From DAOMNN01 sp050486545 (GTDB taxonomy: Bacteria; Pseudomonadota; Gammaproteobacteria; Burkholderiales; Rhodocyclaceae), in NCBI GenBank assembly GCA_050486545.1, contig JBJHDM010000005.1, positions 1-64,000 on the forward strand: 64,000 bases of DNA, in the 5' to 3' direction. The notes beneath the pieces are model-generated. The model saw only the letters and a program-made list of their open reading frames with translations. It was not told where the DNA came from and searched no databases. The position numbers were made by a program, and so were the translations under genes. Positions 27,281-35,437 of this stretch are shown here, piece by piece. Each line of letters starts with the position of its first letter. Position 1 is the first letter of the stretch.

Positions 27281-28639
27281 CTAGCGCGGCATGCCCGGGA
27301 TCATGCCCTTCATGCTGCGCATCATCTTCTGCAGGCCGCCTTTCGAGAATTGCTTCATCATCTTCTGCGTCTGCTCGAACTGCTTGAGCAGGCGATTGAC
27401 CTCCTGCACGGACACCCCGGCGCCGGCTGCAATGCGGCGCTTGCGACTGGCCTTGAGGATCTCGGGCCGGCCGCGCTCGGCCGGCGTCATCGAGTTGATG
27501 ATGCCCTCGATACGCCCGATCTGCTTCTCCTCGGCCCCGCCCTGGAGCTTGTCGGCCGCCTGGGCGAACTGCGCCGGCAGCTTGTCCAGCATCGAGGACA
27601 GCCCCCCCATCTTGCGCATCTGGCCGATCTGCTCCTTGAAGTCGTTCAGGTCGAATCCCTTGCCGGCCTTGAGCTTGCGCGCCATGTCGCGCGCCTTCTC
27701 CTCGTCGACCCCGCGGCGGGCCTCCTCGACCAGGCCGAGGATGTCGCCCATGCCGAGAATGCGGCTGGCCATCCGCTCCGGATGGAACTCCTCCAGCCCG
27801 GAAAGCTTTTCACCCACCCCGGCGAACTTGAGCGGCTTGCCGGTGACGTGGCGCACGGACAGGGCAGCACCACCGCGCGAATCGCCGTCGAGCTTGGTCA
27901 GCACGACCCCGGTGAGCGGCAGCGCCTCGTTGAATGCCCGCGCCGTATTCACGGCATCCTGCCCGAGCATCGCATCGACGACGAACAGGGTTTCCACCGG
28001 ATCGACCGCGGCATGCAAGTCCTTGATCTCGGCCATCATGGCCTCGTCGATCGCCAGGCGCCCCGCGGTATCGACGAGAACCACGTCGTAGTAGTGGCGT
28101 CGCGCATGATCCAGCGCGGCACGGGCAATGTCGACCGGTTTCTGCTTCTCGTTCGAGGGGAAGAAATCGATCCCCGCCTGCCCGGCCACGGTGCGCAGCT
28201 GGTCGATGGCCGCCGGACGGTAGACGTCGGCCGACACGGCCAGTACCTTCTTCTTCATGCGCTCATGCAGCAGCTTGCCGAGCTTTCCCGTAGTGGTCGT
28301 CTTGCCGGCGCCCTGCAGACCCGCCATGAGGATGACCGCGGGGGGCTGTGTCGACAGGTCGAGCCCCTCGTGCGCCCCACCCATCAAGGCCTTCAGCTCA
28401 TCGTGGACGACACCGACCAGTGCCTGACCCGGCGTGAGCGATCCGATGACCTCCTGCCCGACGGCCTTTTCCTTTACCTGTGCGATCAGTTCCTTGACCA
28501 CGGGCAACGCGACGTCGGCCTCGAGCAGGGCCATGCGCACCTCGCGCATCGCCTCCTGGATGTTGTCCTCGGTCAGGCGGGCCTGGCCACGGAGGGTCTT
28601 GACGACTTTCGAGAGGCGTTGCGTAAGATTGTCGAGCAT
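27281..28639 (-). CDS. ffh: Signal recognition particle protein Ffh
   Basis: A 452-residue SRP54-family GTPase. The N domain starts MLDNLTQRLSKVVKTLRG; the G domain has GLQGAGKTTTTGKLG (G1), DVYRPAAIDQL, DTAGR (G3) and TKLDGD (G4). The C-terminal M domain is methionine-rich (MRKMGGLSSMLDKLP to MMRSMKGMIPGMP) and binds 4.5S RNA and signal sequences. It targets nascent inner-membrane proteins to FtsY. Longer in-frame readings upstream of 28639 overlap the divergent gene and are rejected. Confidence 0.97.
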   Translation of the reverse strand: MLDNLTQRLSKVVKTLRGQARLTEDNIQEAMREVRMALLEADVALPVVKELIAQVKEKAVGQEVIGSLTPGQALVGVVHDELKALMGGAHEGLDLSTQPPAVILMAGLQGAGKTTTTGKLGKLLHERMKKKVLAVSADVYRPAAIDQLRTVAGQAGIDFFPSNEKQKPVDIARAALDHARRHYYDVVLVDTAGRLAIDEAMMAEIKDLHAAVDPVETLFVVDAMLGQDAVNTARAFNEALPLTGVVLTKLDGDSRGGAALSVRHVTGKPLKFAGVGEKLSGLEEFHPERMASRILGMGDILGLVEEARRGVDEEKARDMARKLKAGKGFDLNDFKEQIGQMRKMGGLSSMLDKLPAQFAQAADKLQGGAEEKQIGRIEGIINSMTPAERGRPEILKASRKRRIAAGAGVSVQEVNRLLKQFEQTQKMMKQFSKGGLQKMMRSMKGMIPGMPR

Positions 28640-28674
28640 ATTGCGGGCGGCCTTGGAGTAAACTGCTGGTTCGT

Positions 28675-29502
28675 ATGCTGACGATTTTACTTCATCTCCT
28701 GTCCGCGGGGCTCTACGGCACCCTGGCCCTGCGCTTCTGGCGTGCATGCCTGCATCAGGCGGGCAGCGCCCCGCTCCAACCCATGTCGTCGAACGAGCGC
28801 ATCCTGTTGCTGGCCGCGCTGATGACGCATGGCCTGGCGCTGCATGCCACGATGTTCCCGGGCGATGCGATGCGTTTCGGCTTCGGCCTGGCCATTTCGC
28901 TGATGATCTGGCTGGCGGTCTGCTTCTACTGGATCGAGACCTTCTACGCGCGGCTCGACGGTCTCCATGCCATGGTCCTGCCGGCCGGCCTCGTCGGCAG
29001 CCTCCTTCCACTGCTCTTTCCCGGGCAGCACGTTCTCGCCAACGCGGGATCGGCTGCGTTCCGCGCCCATTTCATCGTCGCAATGCTGGCCTACAGCCTG
29101 TTCACCCTGGCCGCGCTGCACGCAATGCTGATGGCGGTGGCGGAGCGCCAGCTCCACAGCGGGCGGATCAGCCGCACGATCGCGAGCCTGCCGCCGTTGC
29201 TGACGATGGAGACCCTGCTGTTCCGGCTCATCGGCATCGCCTTCATCCTGCTTACCCTCACCCTGGGCTCGGGCATCGTGTTTTCCGAAACCCTGTTTGG
29301 CCAGGCCTTCCGTTTCGATCACAAGACGGTGTTCGCGATCACCTCCTGGGTCCTGTTCGGCGTCCTGTTGGTCGGCCGCCGGGTATGGGGGTGGCGCGGC
29401 CGGGTCGCCCTGCGCTGGACCCTGGCCGGGTTCGTCGCGCTCGTGCTCGCCTACATCGGCAGCCGTTTCGTGATCGAGGTCCTGCTCGACCGCATCGGCT
29501 GA
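28675..29502 (+). CDS. CcsA/YpjD-like inner-membrane protein
   Basis: A 275-residue protein with about eight transmembrane helices, of the cytochrome c assembly (CcsA/CcmC-like) family as represented by E. coli YpjD/CorE. Family-like features are ISLMIWLAVCFYWIETF, the histidines in FRAHFIVAMLAYSLFTLAALHA and the FDHKTVFAITSWVLFGVLL stretch. Placement divergent from ffh and before a CorC-like gene is the widespread ffh-ypjD-corB arrangement. Haem handling is possible, but the role of YpjD proteins is not established. Only 35 bases separate it from the ffh start. Confidence 0.88.
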   Translation: MLTILLHLLSAGLYGTLALRFWRACLHQAGSAPLQPMSSNERILLLAALMTHGLALHATMFPGDAMRFGFGLAISLMIWLAVCFYWIETFYARLDGLHAMVLPAGLVGSLLPLLFPGQHVLANAGSAAFRAHFIVAMLAYSLFTLAALHAMLMAVAERQLHSGRISRTIASLPPLLTMETLLFRLIGIAFILLTLTLGSGIVFSETLFGQAFRFDHKTVFAITSWVLFGVLLVGRRVWGWRGRVALRWTLAGFVALVLAYIGSRFVIEVLLDRIG

Positions 29503-29592
29503 GTCGTCGCCCGCTCCAGCATACGCCGGACCGGCTTGACACACCTCCGGCCCGTCTGAATACTGCAGGCACGATTCCCCACTTGATACTCC

Positions 29593-30882
29593 GTGGAACA
29601 CTACTCACTCGGCACGCAGTTCATCGCACTCGCGGTCCTGCTCACATTGTCCGGGCTGTCCTCCATGACCGAAACGGTCATGATGGCTTCGAACCGCTTC
29701 CGACTGCGATCACTGGCCGGAGCGGGGCACAAGGGGGCGCGACTCGCAGTCGACCTGCTCGACCGGACTGATCGCCTGCTCGGGGTCATCCTGCTGTTCA
29801 ACAATCTGGTCAACGTCGCGGCCGCGACGCTCGCCAGCGTCATCACCATCAACCTGGTCGGCGAGGAAGGCTGGGCGCTGGCCGCCGGCACGGTCCTTCT
29901 GACCTTCGTGATCCTGGTGTTCTCCGAAATCACGCCGAAGGTGATCGGCGCCCATCATGCCGACCGGCTGGCACTGTTCGTGAGCTACCCCCTGGCGGCG
30001 CTGCTCCGGATCTCGTACCCCGCGGTCTGGTTCGTCAACCTCTTCGTCTCCGGCCTCCTGCGCCTGTTCCGACTGCAACCCAAGGGCGCCATGGACACGA
30101 CGCTGTCGATCGAGGAGTTGCGCTCCATGGTGCTCGAATCGGGCCAGTACATCCCGCAGAAGAACCGCGACATCCTCGTCAATCTCTTCGATCTCGAACA
30201 CATCACCGTCGAGGACGTCATGACCCCGCGGGGCGCGATCGAGAGCATCGACCTGCGCATGCCGGCCGAAGACATCCGTCAGCAGATCGCCACGAGCTAC
30301 CACACCCGCCTGCCGGTCCTCGACGGAGCCGACGAGGGCGTCATCGGCGTGCTCCATCTGCGCCGCCTGCTCAGCCGCGCACTCGAGTCCGAGTTCGATG
30401 TCGAGACCATCCGCGATCTCGTCTTCAAGCCCTATTTCATCCCGGCCGACACGCTTCTCTATTCCCAACTCCAGTTCTTCCAGGAGAACCAGCAGCGAAT
30501 GGCGCTCGTCGTAGACGAATACGGGGAACTGCTCGGACTGCTCACGCTAGAGGACATCATCGAGGAGTTGATCGGCAAGTTCACGACGAGCGTTCCCGAC
30601 AGCAGCAGCAAGCTGAACTGGGGCGAAGACGGTTCGGTTCTCGTCGATGGTGGCCAGAACCTGCGCGAACTCAACCGGCGCCTCGGCCTCGAACTCCCGG
30701 TGGAAGGACCGAAGACGCTCAATGGCCTGATCCTGGAGCACCTCCAGGACATTCCGGAGGCGGACCTTTCATTGCGGATCGCCGGGGTGCCGATCGAGGT
30801 CGTCCAGACCGAAGACAAGATGGTGAGGATGGTCCGGCTGTTCCGCCCGGCGAGACCAGCGCAGGGCGATCCGGACGAATAG
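29593..30882 (+). CDS. CorC/HlyC-type CNNM transporter-like protein (YfjD family)
   Basis: A 429-residue inner-membrane protein. The N-terminal DUF21/CNNM domain (residues 1-180) has three to four helices and the conserved LFNNLVNVAAATLA and FSEITPKVIGA motifs. Two CBS domains follow at about 200-330 (VEDVMTPRGAI and ALVVDEYGELLGLLTLEDIIEELIG), then the CorC_HlyC C-terminal domain. Homologues (YfjD/CorB) are linked to magnesium and cobalt homeostasis. The start is GTG at 29593, 90 bases after the YpjD-like gene, a conserved neighbour. Confidence 0.9.
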   Translation: MEHYSLGTQFIALAVLLTLSGLSSMTETVMMASNRFRLRSLAGAGHKGARLAVDLLDRTDRLLGVILLFNNLVNVAAATLASVITINLVGEEGWALAAGTVLLTFVILVFSEITPKVIGAHHADRLALFVSYPLAALLRISYPAVWFVNLFVSGLLRLFRLQPKGAMDTTLSIEELRSMVLESGQYIPQKNRDILVNLFDLEHITVEDVMTPRGAIESIDLRMPAEDIRQQIATSYHTRLPVLDGADEGVIGVLHLRRLLSRALESEFDVETIRDLVFKPYFIPADTLLYSQLQFFQENQQRMALVVDEYGELLGLLTLEDIIEELIGKFTTSVPDSSSKLNWGEDGSVLVDGGQNLRELNRRLGLELPVEGPKTLNGLILEHLQDIPEADLSLRIAGVPIEVVQTEDKMVRMVRLFRPARPAQGDPDE

Positions 30883-30996
30883 AACCTTCCCTGAGCGCAT
30901 CGGCAGGGCGCAAACAGGCTCCACGCCGGGGAAACACACCCTTTACAAGCAAGGGCGGGCGGTGCAAGATCGAATGTCAGCTAGTTATAGGCAGTC

Positions 30997-32715
30997 ATGG
31001 CAGCCAACCCCCAGACCCCCCTCAGCGGCCTCGCCCGCGCATTGATCCAGCAGGGTCGGCTCACCGAAGCCGACGCCATCACGTGCACCGGGGCGGCCGG
31101 TTCGGCTCCCAACGGTTTCATCCTCGAACTCGCGCAACGCAAGCTGCTGAGCTGCCGGGACACGGCCCGCTTCGCCGCCGAGACCTTCGGCTACCCGATG
31201 CTCGACATCAGTGCATTCGACCAGGGTTCGGTGCTGCGCGACGGGATCGATCGCAAGCTGATGAGCAAGCATCAGGTGGTCCCCCTGGCCAAGCGCCAGA
31301 ACCGCCTGATCCTCGCCACCGCCGATCCGTCGAACATGCGGGTACTCGACGAGATCCGCTTCCAGAGCGGCATGCAGATCGACCCCGTGGTCGCCGAGGC
31401 CGACAGGCTGTCCAAGCTCGTCGAGAAGCTGTCCGAATCGGCCGAGCAGACGCTGAAGGAGCTGACCGGCGAAGACTTCGACATGGACCTCCTCGACCAG
31501 GAGGCCCCAACGGGGGACAAGGAGGCCGACGAGGCGGCGCAGGAGGTCGATGACGCGCCGGTCGTCAAGTTCATCCAGAAGGTACTGATCGACGCGATCA
31601 ACGAAGGCGCTTCGGACATCCATTTCGAGCCTTACGAGAAGTATTACCGCATCCGGGTGCGCACCGACGGCGTCTTGCGCGAGATCGCGCAGCCGCCGCT
31701 CGTGCTCAAGGACAAGATCGCGGCCCGGATCAAGGTCATCTCGCGCCTCGACATCTCCGAGAAGCGGGTTCCCCAGGACGGGCGCATGAAGCTCGTCCTG
31801 TCCAAGAACAAGGCCATCGATTTCCGGGTCTCTTCGCTGCCGACCCTGCACGGCGAGAAGATCGTCATGCGGATCCTGGACCCCTCGTCGGCGATGCTCG
31901 GGGTCGACGCCCTGGGCTACGAGCCGGAGCAGAAGAAGGCCTTGCTCGAAGCGGTCGAGCGCCCCTACGGGATGATCCTGGTGACGGGTCCCACGGGCTC
32001 GGGCAAGACCGTGTCGCTCTACACCTGCCTCAACATCCTGAATACGGCCGGGGTCAACATCTCGACCGCCGAGGATCCCGCCGAAATCAACCTGCCCGGC
32101 ATCAACCAGGTCAACGTCAACGACAAGGCGGGGCTCACCTTCGCCGCCGCATTGCGTGCCTTCCTGCGTCAGGATCCGGACGTAATCATGGTCGGTGAGA
32201 TCCGCGACCTAGAAACCGCCGAGATTTCCATCAAGGCCGCGCAGACCGGTCACCTCGTGCTGTCGACGCTGCACACCAATGATGCACCGACCACCCTCGA
32301 GCGCCTCAAGAACATGGGGGTCGCCCCGTTCAACATCGCCTCGTCGGTGATCATGATCACCGCCCAGCGCCTTGCGCGACGCCTGTGCTCGTGCAAGCAA
32401 CCGGTCGACATCCCGATCGAAGCGCTGCTGCAGGCGGGGTTCTCGGCCGAGGATCTGGACGGCAGCTGGCAGCCCATGGGGCCGGTCGGATGCGAGCGAT
32501 GCAACGGCACCGGCTACAAGGGTCGGGTCGGTATTTATCAGGTCATGCCCATTTCAGAGGAAATTGCACATATCATTATGACCAACGGCAACTCGATGGA
32601 CATCGCCGAACAGGCGCAGCGTGAAGGGGTAAAGGACCTGCGCCAGTCCGGATTGCTCAAGGTCAGACAGGGAGTCACGTCGCTCGAAGAAGTCCTTGCG
32701 ACGACGAACGAATAA
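30997..32715 (+). CDS. pilB: Type IVa pilus extension ATPase PilB
   Basis: A 572-residue GspE/PilB-family ATPase. The N-terminal GSPII_E domain is at about 30-150; the ATPase core has the Walker A GPTGSGKT at residues 331-338, the Asp box with LRQDPDVIMVGEIRD and the His box TGHLVLSTLHTND. The tetracysteine zinc site is present (CSCKQP and CERCNGTGYKGR). PilB drives pilus extension at the inner membrane. A TTTACA-like box lies at 30942-30947, but no confident promoter was identified. It is 21 bases ahead of pilC in the order pilB-pilC-pilD. Confidence 0.96.
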   Translation: MAANPQTPLSGLARALIQQGRLTEADAITCTGAAGSAPNGFILELAQRKLLSCRDTARFAAETFGYPMLDISAFDQGSVLRDGIDRKLMSKHQVVPLAKRQNRLILATADPSNMRVLDEIRFQSGMQIDPVVAEADRLSKLVEKLSESAEQTLKELTGEDFDMDLLDQEAPTGDKEADEAAQEVDDAPVVKFIQKVLIDAINEGASDIHFEPYEKYYRIRVRTDGVLREIAQPPLVLKDKIAARIKVISRLDISEKRVPQDGRMKLVLSKNKAIDFRVSSLPTLHGEKIVMRILDPSSAMLGVDALGYEPEQKKALLEAVERPYGMILVTGPTGSGKTVSLYTCLNILNTAGVNISTAEDPAEINLPGINQVNVNDKAGLTFAAALRAFLRQDPDVIMVGEIRDLETAEISIKAAQTGHLVLSTLHTNDAPTTLERLKNMGVAPFNIASSVIMITAQRLARRLCSCKQPVDIPIEALLQAGFSAEDLDGSWQPMGPVGCERCNGTGYKGRVGIYQVMPISEEIAHIIMTNGNSMDIAEQAQREGVKDLRQSGLLKVRQGVTSLEEVLATTNE

Positions 32716-32736
32716 CGCGGATCGAGAACCTCACAC

Positions 32737-33972
32737 ATGGCGACCACAGCGCAAGCCAGGCGGCCCGTAGCGACCGGCCCCAAGGAGCACCTCTTCCACT
32801 GGGAAGGCAAGGACAAGACAGGAAAGATCGTCCGGGGCGAGCTTCGGGCCACCGGCGAGACCGTCGTCCAGGCAACGCTTCGCCGCCAGGGCGTCCTGCC
32901 GACCAAGGTCAAGAAACAGAAGATGTCCCGGGGGCACCGGATCACCGACAAAGACATCGCGCTCTTCACCCGCCAGCTCGCCACGATGATGCGCTCTGGC
33001 GTCCCGCTCCTGCAGGCCTTCGACATCGGCATCAAGGGGGCGACCAATCCGACCCTGGCCCGGATGCTCAACGACATCCGCACCGACGTGGAGACCGGAT
33101 CGAGCCTGTCGCAGGCCTTCAGCAAGCACCCGGTCCATTTCGACAAGCTGTTCTGCAATCTCGTCGCCGCCGGTGAGCAGGCAGGGATCCTGGACAACCT
33201 GCTCGACCGCCTCGCCACCTACAAGGAAAAGATTCTCGCGATCAAGAGCAAGATCAAGTCCGCGCTTTTCTATCCGATCGCCGTCGTCGTCGTCGCCTCG
33301 GTCGTGATCGCGGTGATGATGCTGTTCGTCATTCCCGAGTTCAAGAACGTGTTCACGAGCTTCGGGGCCGACCTGCCCGCTCCGACGCTCGTCGTCATCG
33401 CGATGTCGGATTTCTTCGTTGAATGGTGGTACCTCATTTTCGGCATCATCATCGGTACGGTGCTGGTGATCAGCTATCTGTACAAACGCTCGCCCAAGAT
33501 GCAGAACCTTGTCGATCGGGTCGTGCTCCAGTTGCCGGTGATCGGCGACATCATCCGCAAGGCGACGGTCGCACGCTGGGCGCGGACGCTATCGACGATG
33601 TTCGCCGCCGGCGTGCCGCTGGTCGAGGCCCTCGACTCGGTCGGCGGGGCCTCCGGCAACCACGTCTACCTGACCGCCACCAAGCAGATCCAGACCGAGG
33701 TCAGCACCGGGACCAGTCTCACGGTCGCGATGCAGAACGCCAACGTCTTCCCGACCATGGTGGTCCAGATGGTCTCGATCGGCGAGGAATCCGGCCAGCT
33801 CGACTCCATGCTGGGCAAGGTCGCGGACTTCTTCGAGCAGGAAGTCGACGATGCGGTCGCCGGCCTGTCCACGCTGCTCGAGCCGATCATCATGGTCTTC
33901 CTCGGCGTCGTCATCGGCGGCCTCGTCGTCGCCATGTACCTGCCGATCTTCAAGCTCGGCGCCGTCGTCTGA
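32737..33972 (+). CDS. pilC: Type IV pilus inner-membrane platform protein PilC
   Basis: A 411-residue GspF-family protein of normal length. It has two copies of the GspF domain, each with DIALFTRQLATMMRSGVPLLQAF-like and TLSTMFAAGVPLVEALDSV segments, and three to four transmembrane helices (for example around 180-200 and 225-245). PilC is the platform that couples PilB and PilT to pilin assembly. A perfect 10-bp hairpin lies between pilC and pilD. Confidence 0.95.
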   Translation: MATTAQARRPVATGPKEHLFHWEGKDKTGKIVRGELRATGETVVQATLRRQGVLPTKVKKQKMSRGHRITDKDIALFTRQLATMMRSGVPLLQAFDIGIKGATNPTLARMLNDIRTDVETGSSLSQAFSKHPVHFDKLFCNLVAAGEQAGILDNLLDRLATYKEKILAIKSKIKSALFYPIAVVVVASVVIAVMMLFVIPEFKNVFTSFGADLPAPTLVVIAMSDFFVEWWYLIFGIIIGTVLVISYLYKRSPKMQNLVDRVVLQLPVIGDIIRKATVARWARTLSTMFAAGVPLVEALDSVGGASGNHVYLTATKQIQTEVSTGTSLTVAMQNANVFPTMVVQMVSIGEESGQLDSMLGKVADFFEQEVDDAVAGLSTLLEPIIMVFLGVVIGGLVVAMYLPIFKLGAVV

Positions 33973-33998
33973 TCGCCGCCGGCACGATGTCCGGCGCC

Positions 33999-34021
33999 TC
34001 GCCCGGCCAGTGGCCGGGCGA
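33999..34021 (+). terminator. Hairpin between pilC and pilD
   Basis: TCGCCCGGCC at 33999-34008 and GGCCGGGCGA at 34012-34021 form a perfect 10-bp stem with a 3-base loop, followed by CCCTTTCCCC. The lack of a strong T-run makes it more likely a partial terminator or an mRNA stabiliser that sets pilD expression below pilBC. Confidence 0.55.
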
Positions 34022-34043
34022 CCCTTTCCCCTGAATTCCAATC

Positions 34044-34895
34044 ATGACCGAGTTTCTGCGCGATCCCGTAGCATTCACCCTGCTCGCCACACTCATCGGG
34101 CTGTTCGTCGGCAGTTTCCTGAACGTGGTCATTCATCGCCTGCCGAAGATGATGGAGCGGGAATGGGAGGCACAGGCGGCCGAACTGCGCGGCGAACCGC
34201 CGCCCGAACCGGAACGCTTCAACCTCGCCACGCCACGATCGCGCTGCCCGCATTGCGGCCATCTCATCACTGCGCTCGAGAACATCCCGATCGTGAGCTA
34301 CCTGATCCTCCGGGGCCGTTGCAGCCACTGCTCCGCCCCCATCGGACGACGCTATCCAACGGTCGAACTGCTTTCGGCCGCCCTGTCGGGCTATGCGGCA
34401 TGGCATTTCGGTTTCGGCATCGCCGCACTGGGCGCACTGATCTTCATCTGGACCATGATCGCGCTGGCCTTCATCGACCTGGATACGCAACTGCTCCCCG
34501 ACAGCCTGACCCTGCCCCTGATCTGGATCGGCCTCGCCTTCAACCTGGCCTCGACCTACACGGACCTGTCCAGCGCAGTCGTCGGCGCGATGGCCGGCTA
34601 CCTCGCACTGTGGTCGGTGTACTGGCTGTTCAAGCTGGCCACCGGGAAGGAAGGCATGGGGTACGGGGATTTCAAGCTGCTGGCGGCGATCGGCGCCTGG
34701 CTGGGCTGGCAACTGCTCCCGCTCACGATCGTGCTGTCGTCGCTAGTCGGCGCGGTAATCGGCGTGACGCTGATCGCCTTCGCACGCCACAAGCGCAGCG
34801 TCCCGATCCCCTTCGGGCCGTATCTGGCCGCAGCGGGCATCCTGGCACTGTTCTGGGGCGACTCGATCACCGCCGCGTACCTGGACAGCTTCTGA
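34044..34895 (+). CDS. pilD: Prepilin peptidase / N-methyltransferase PilD
   Basis: A 283-residue bifunctional inner-membrane aspartic protease. The cytoplasmic zinc loop has two CxxC pairs (CPHCG and CSHCS) at about residues 68-97. Both catalytic Asp regions are visible: FIDLDTQLLPD and GMGYGDFKLLA. It cleaves leader peptides of type IV prepilins and methylates the new N-terminus. It has about seven to eight transmembrane segments. In many betaproteobacteria coaE and zapD follow; here they do not. Confidence 0.95.
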   Translation: MTEFLRDPVAFTLLATLIGLFVGSFLNVVIHRLPKMMEREWEAQAAELRGEPPPEPERFNLATPRSRCPHCGHLITALENIPIVSYLILRGRCSHCSAPIGRRYPTVELLSAALSGYAAWHFGFGIAALGALIFIWTMIALAFIDLDTQLLPDSLTLPLIWIGLAFNLASTYTDLSSAVVGAMAGYLALWSVYWLFKLATGKEGMGYGDFKLLAAIGAWLGWQLLPLTIVLSSLVGAVIGVTLIAFARHKRSVPIPFGPYLAAAGILALFWGDSITAAYLDSF

Positions 34896-35026
34896 TCGCC
34901 GTGCGGGCATGCCCGCGGGACCAGCCGGCGCCTCGGCATCGTCAACCGGCACGGGCTGGACGCGCCAAACCCGGACTCTTGAAAATCCTCGGCGTCGCCC
35001 TCAATTCTCCAGCGCCATCACTCATC

Positions 35027-35035
35027 TGTTAGAAT
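35027..35035 (+). promoter_or_regulatory. Extended -10 promoter of fmdB
   Basis: TGT followed by TAGAAT forms an extended -10 element 28 bases before the fmdB ATG. No convincing -35 box is seen, which is common for extended -10 promoters. Confidence 0.5.
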
Positions 35036-35062
35036 TCTGCGCTTGCCTTTTCGGAGGTCGTC

Positions 35063-35329
35063 ATGCCCATTTACGAATATCGTTGCGACAGTTGCGGGTT
35101 CCAGAAGGAACACATCCAGAAAATGAGCGATGCCACGCTCACGACCTGCCCGTCCTGTGGCCAGGAGCGCTACGTGAAGCTCCTTTCCGCAGCCGGCTTC
35201 CAGCTCAAGGGAAGTGGCTGGTACGCGACCGATTTCAAGGGCAATGCCTCCAAGCCCACGCCGAAGCCTGCCGAGACCGCGCCCGCGGGCGGTGGATGTG
35301 GCGGAGGATGCGCCTGCCACTCGGGCTGA
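35063..35329 (+). CDS. FmdB-family zinc ribbon protein
   Basis: An 88-residue protein beginning MPIYEYRCDSCGFQKE, with a second pair CPSCGQ, the four-cysteine zinc ribbon of the FmdB family. The C-terminus is Gly/Cys-rich (GGGCGGGCACHSG), as in many betaproteobacterial members. The family is named as a putative regulatory protein, but its function is unproven. GGAGG precedes the ATG. It commonly precedes aspS in this lineage, often with a DUF502 gene between, which is absent here. Confidence 0.9.
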   Translation: MPIYEYRCDSCGFQKEHIQKMSDATLTTCPSCGQERYVKLLSAAGFQLKGSGWYATDFKGNASKPTPKPAETAPAGGGCGGGCACHSG

Positions 35330-35437
35330 CCGCCCGGACGTTCAACCTGCGGTCCGCCCGCATCCGCATCGCCCGCTCTCTGGACGGCGATCCCTTTCGG
35401 GCAGGACAACCGCCTTCAATGCAGCGGAAAACGAATC

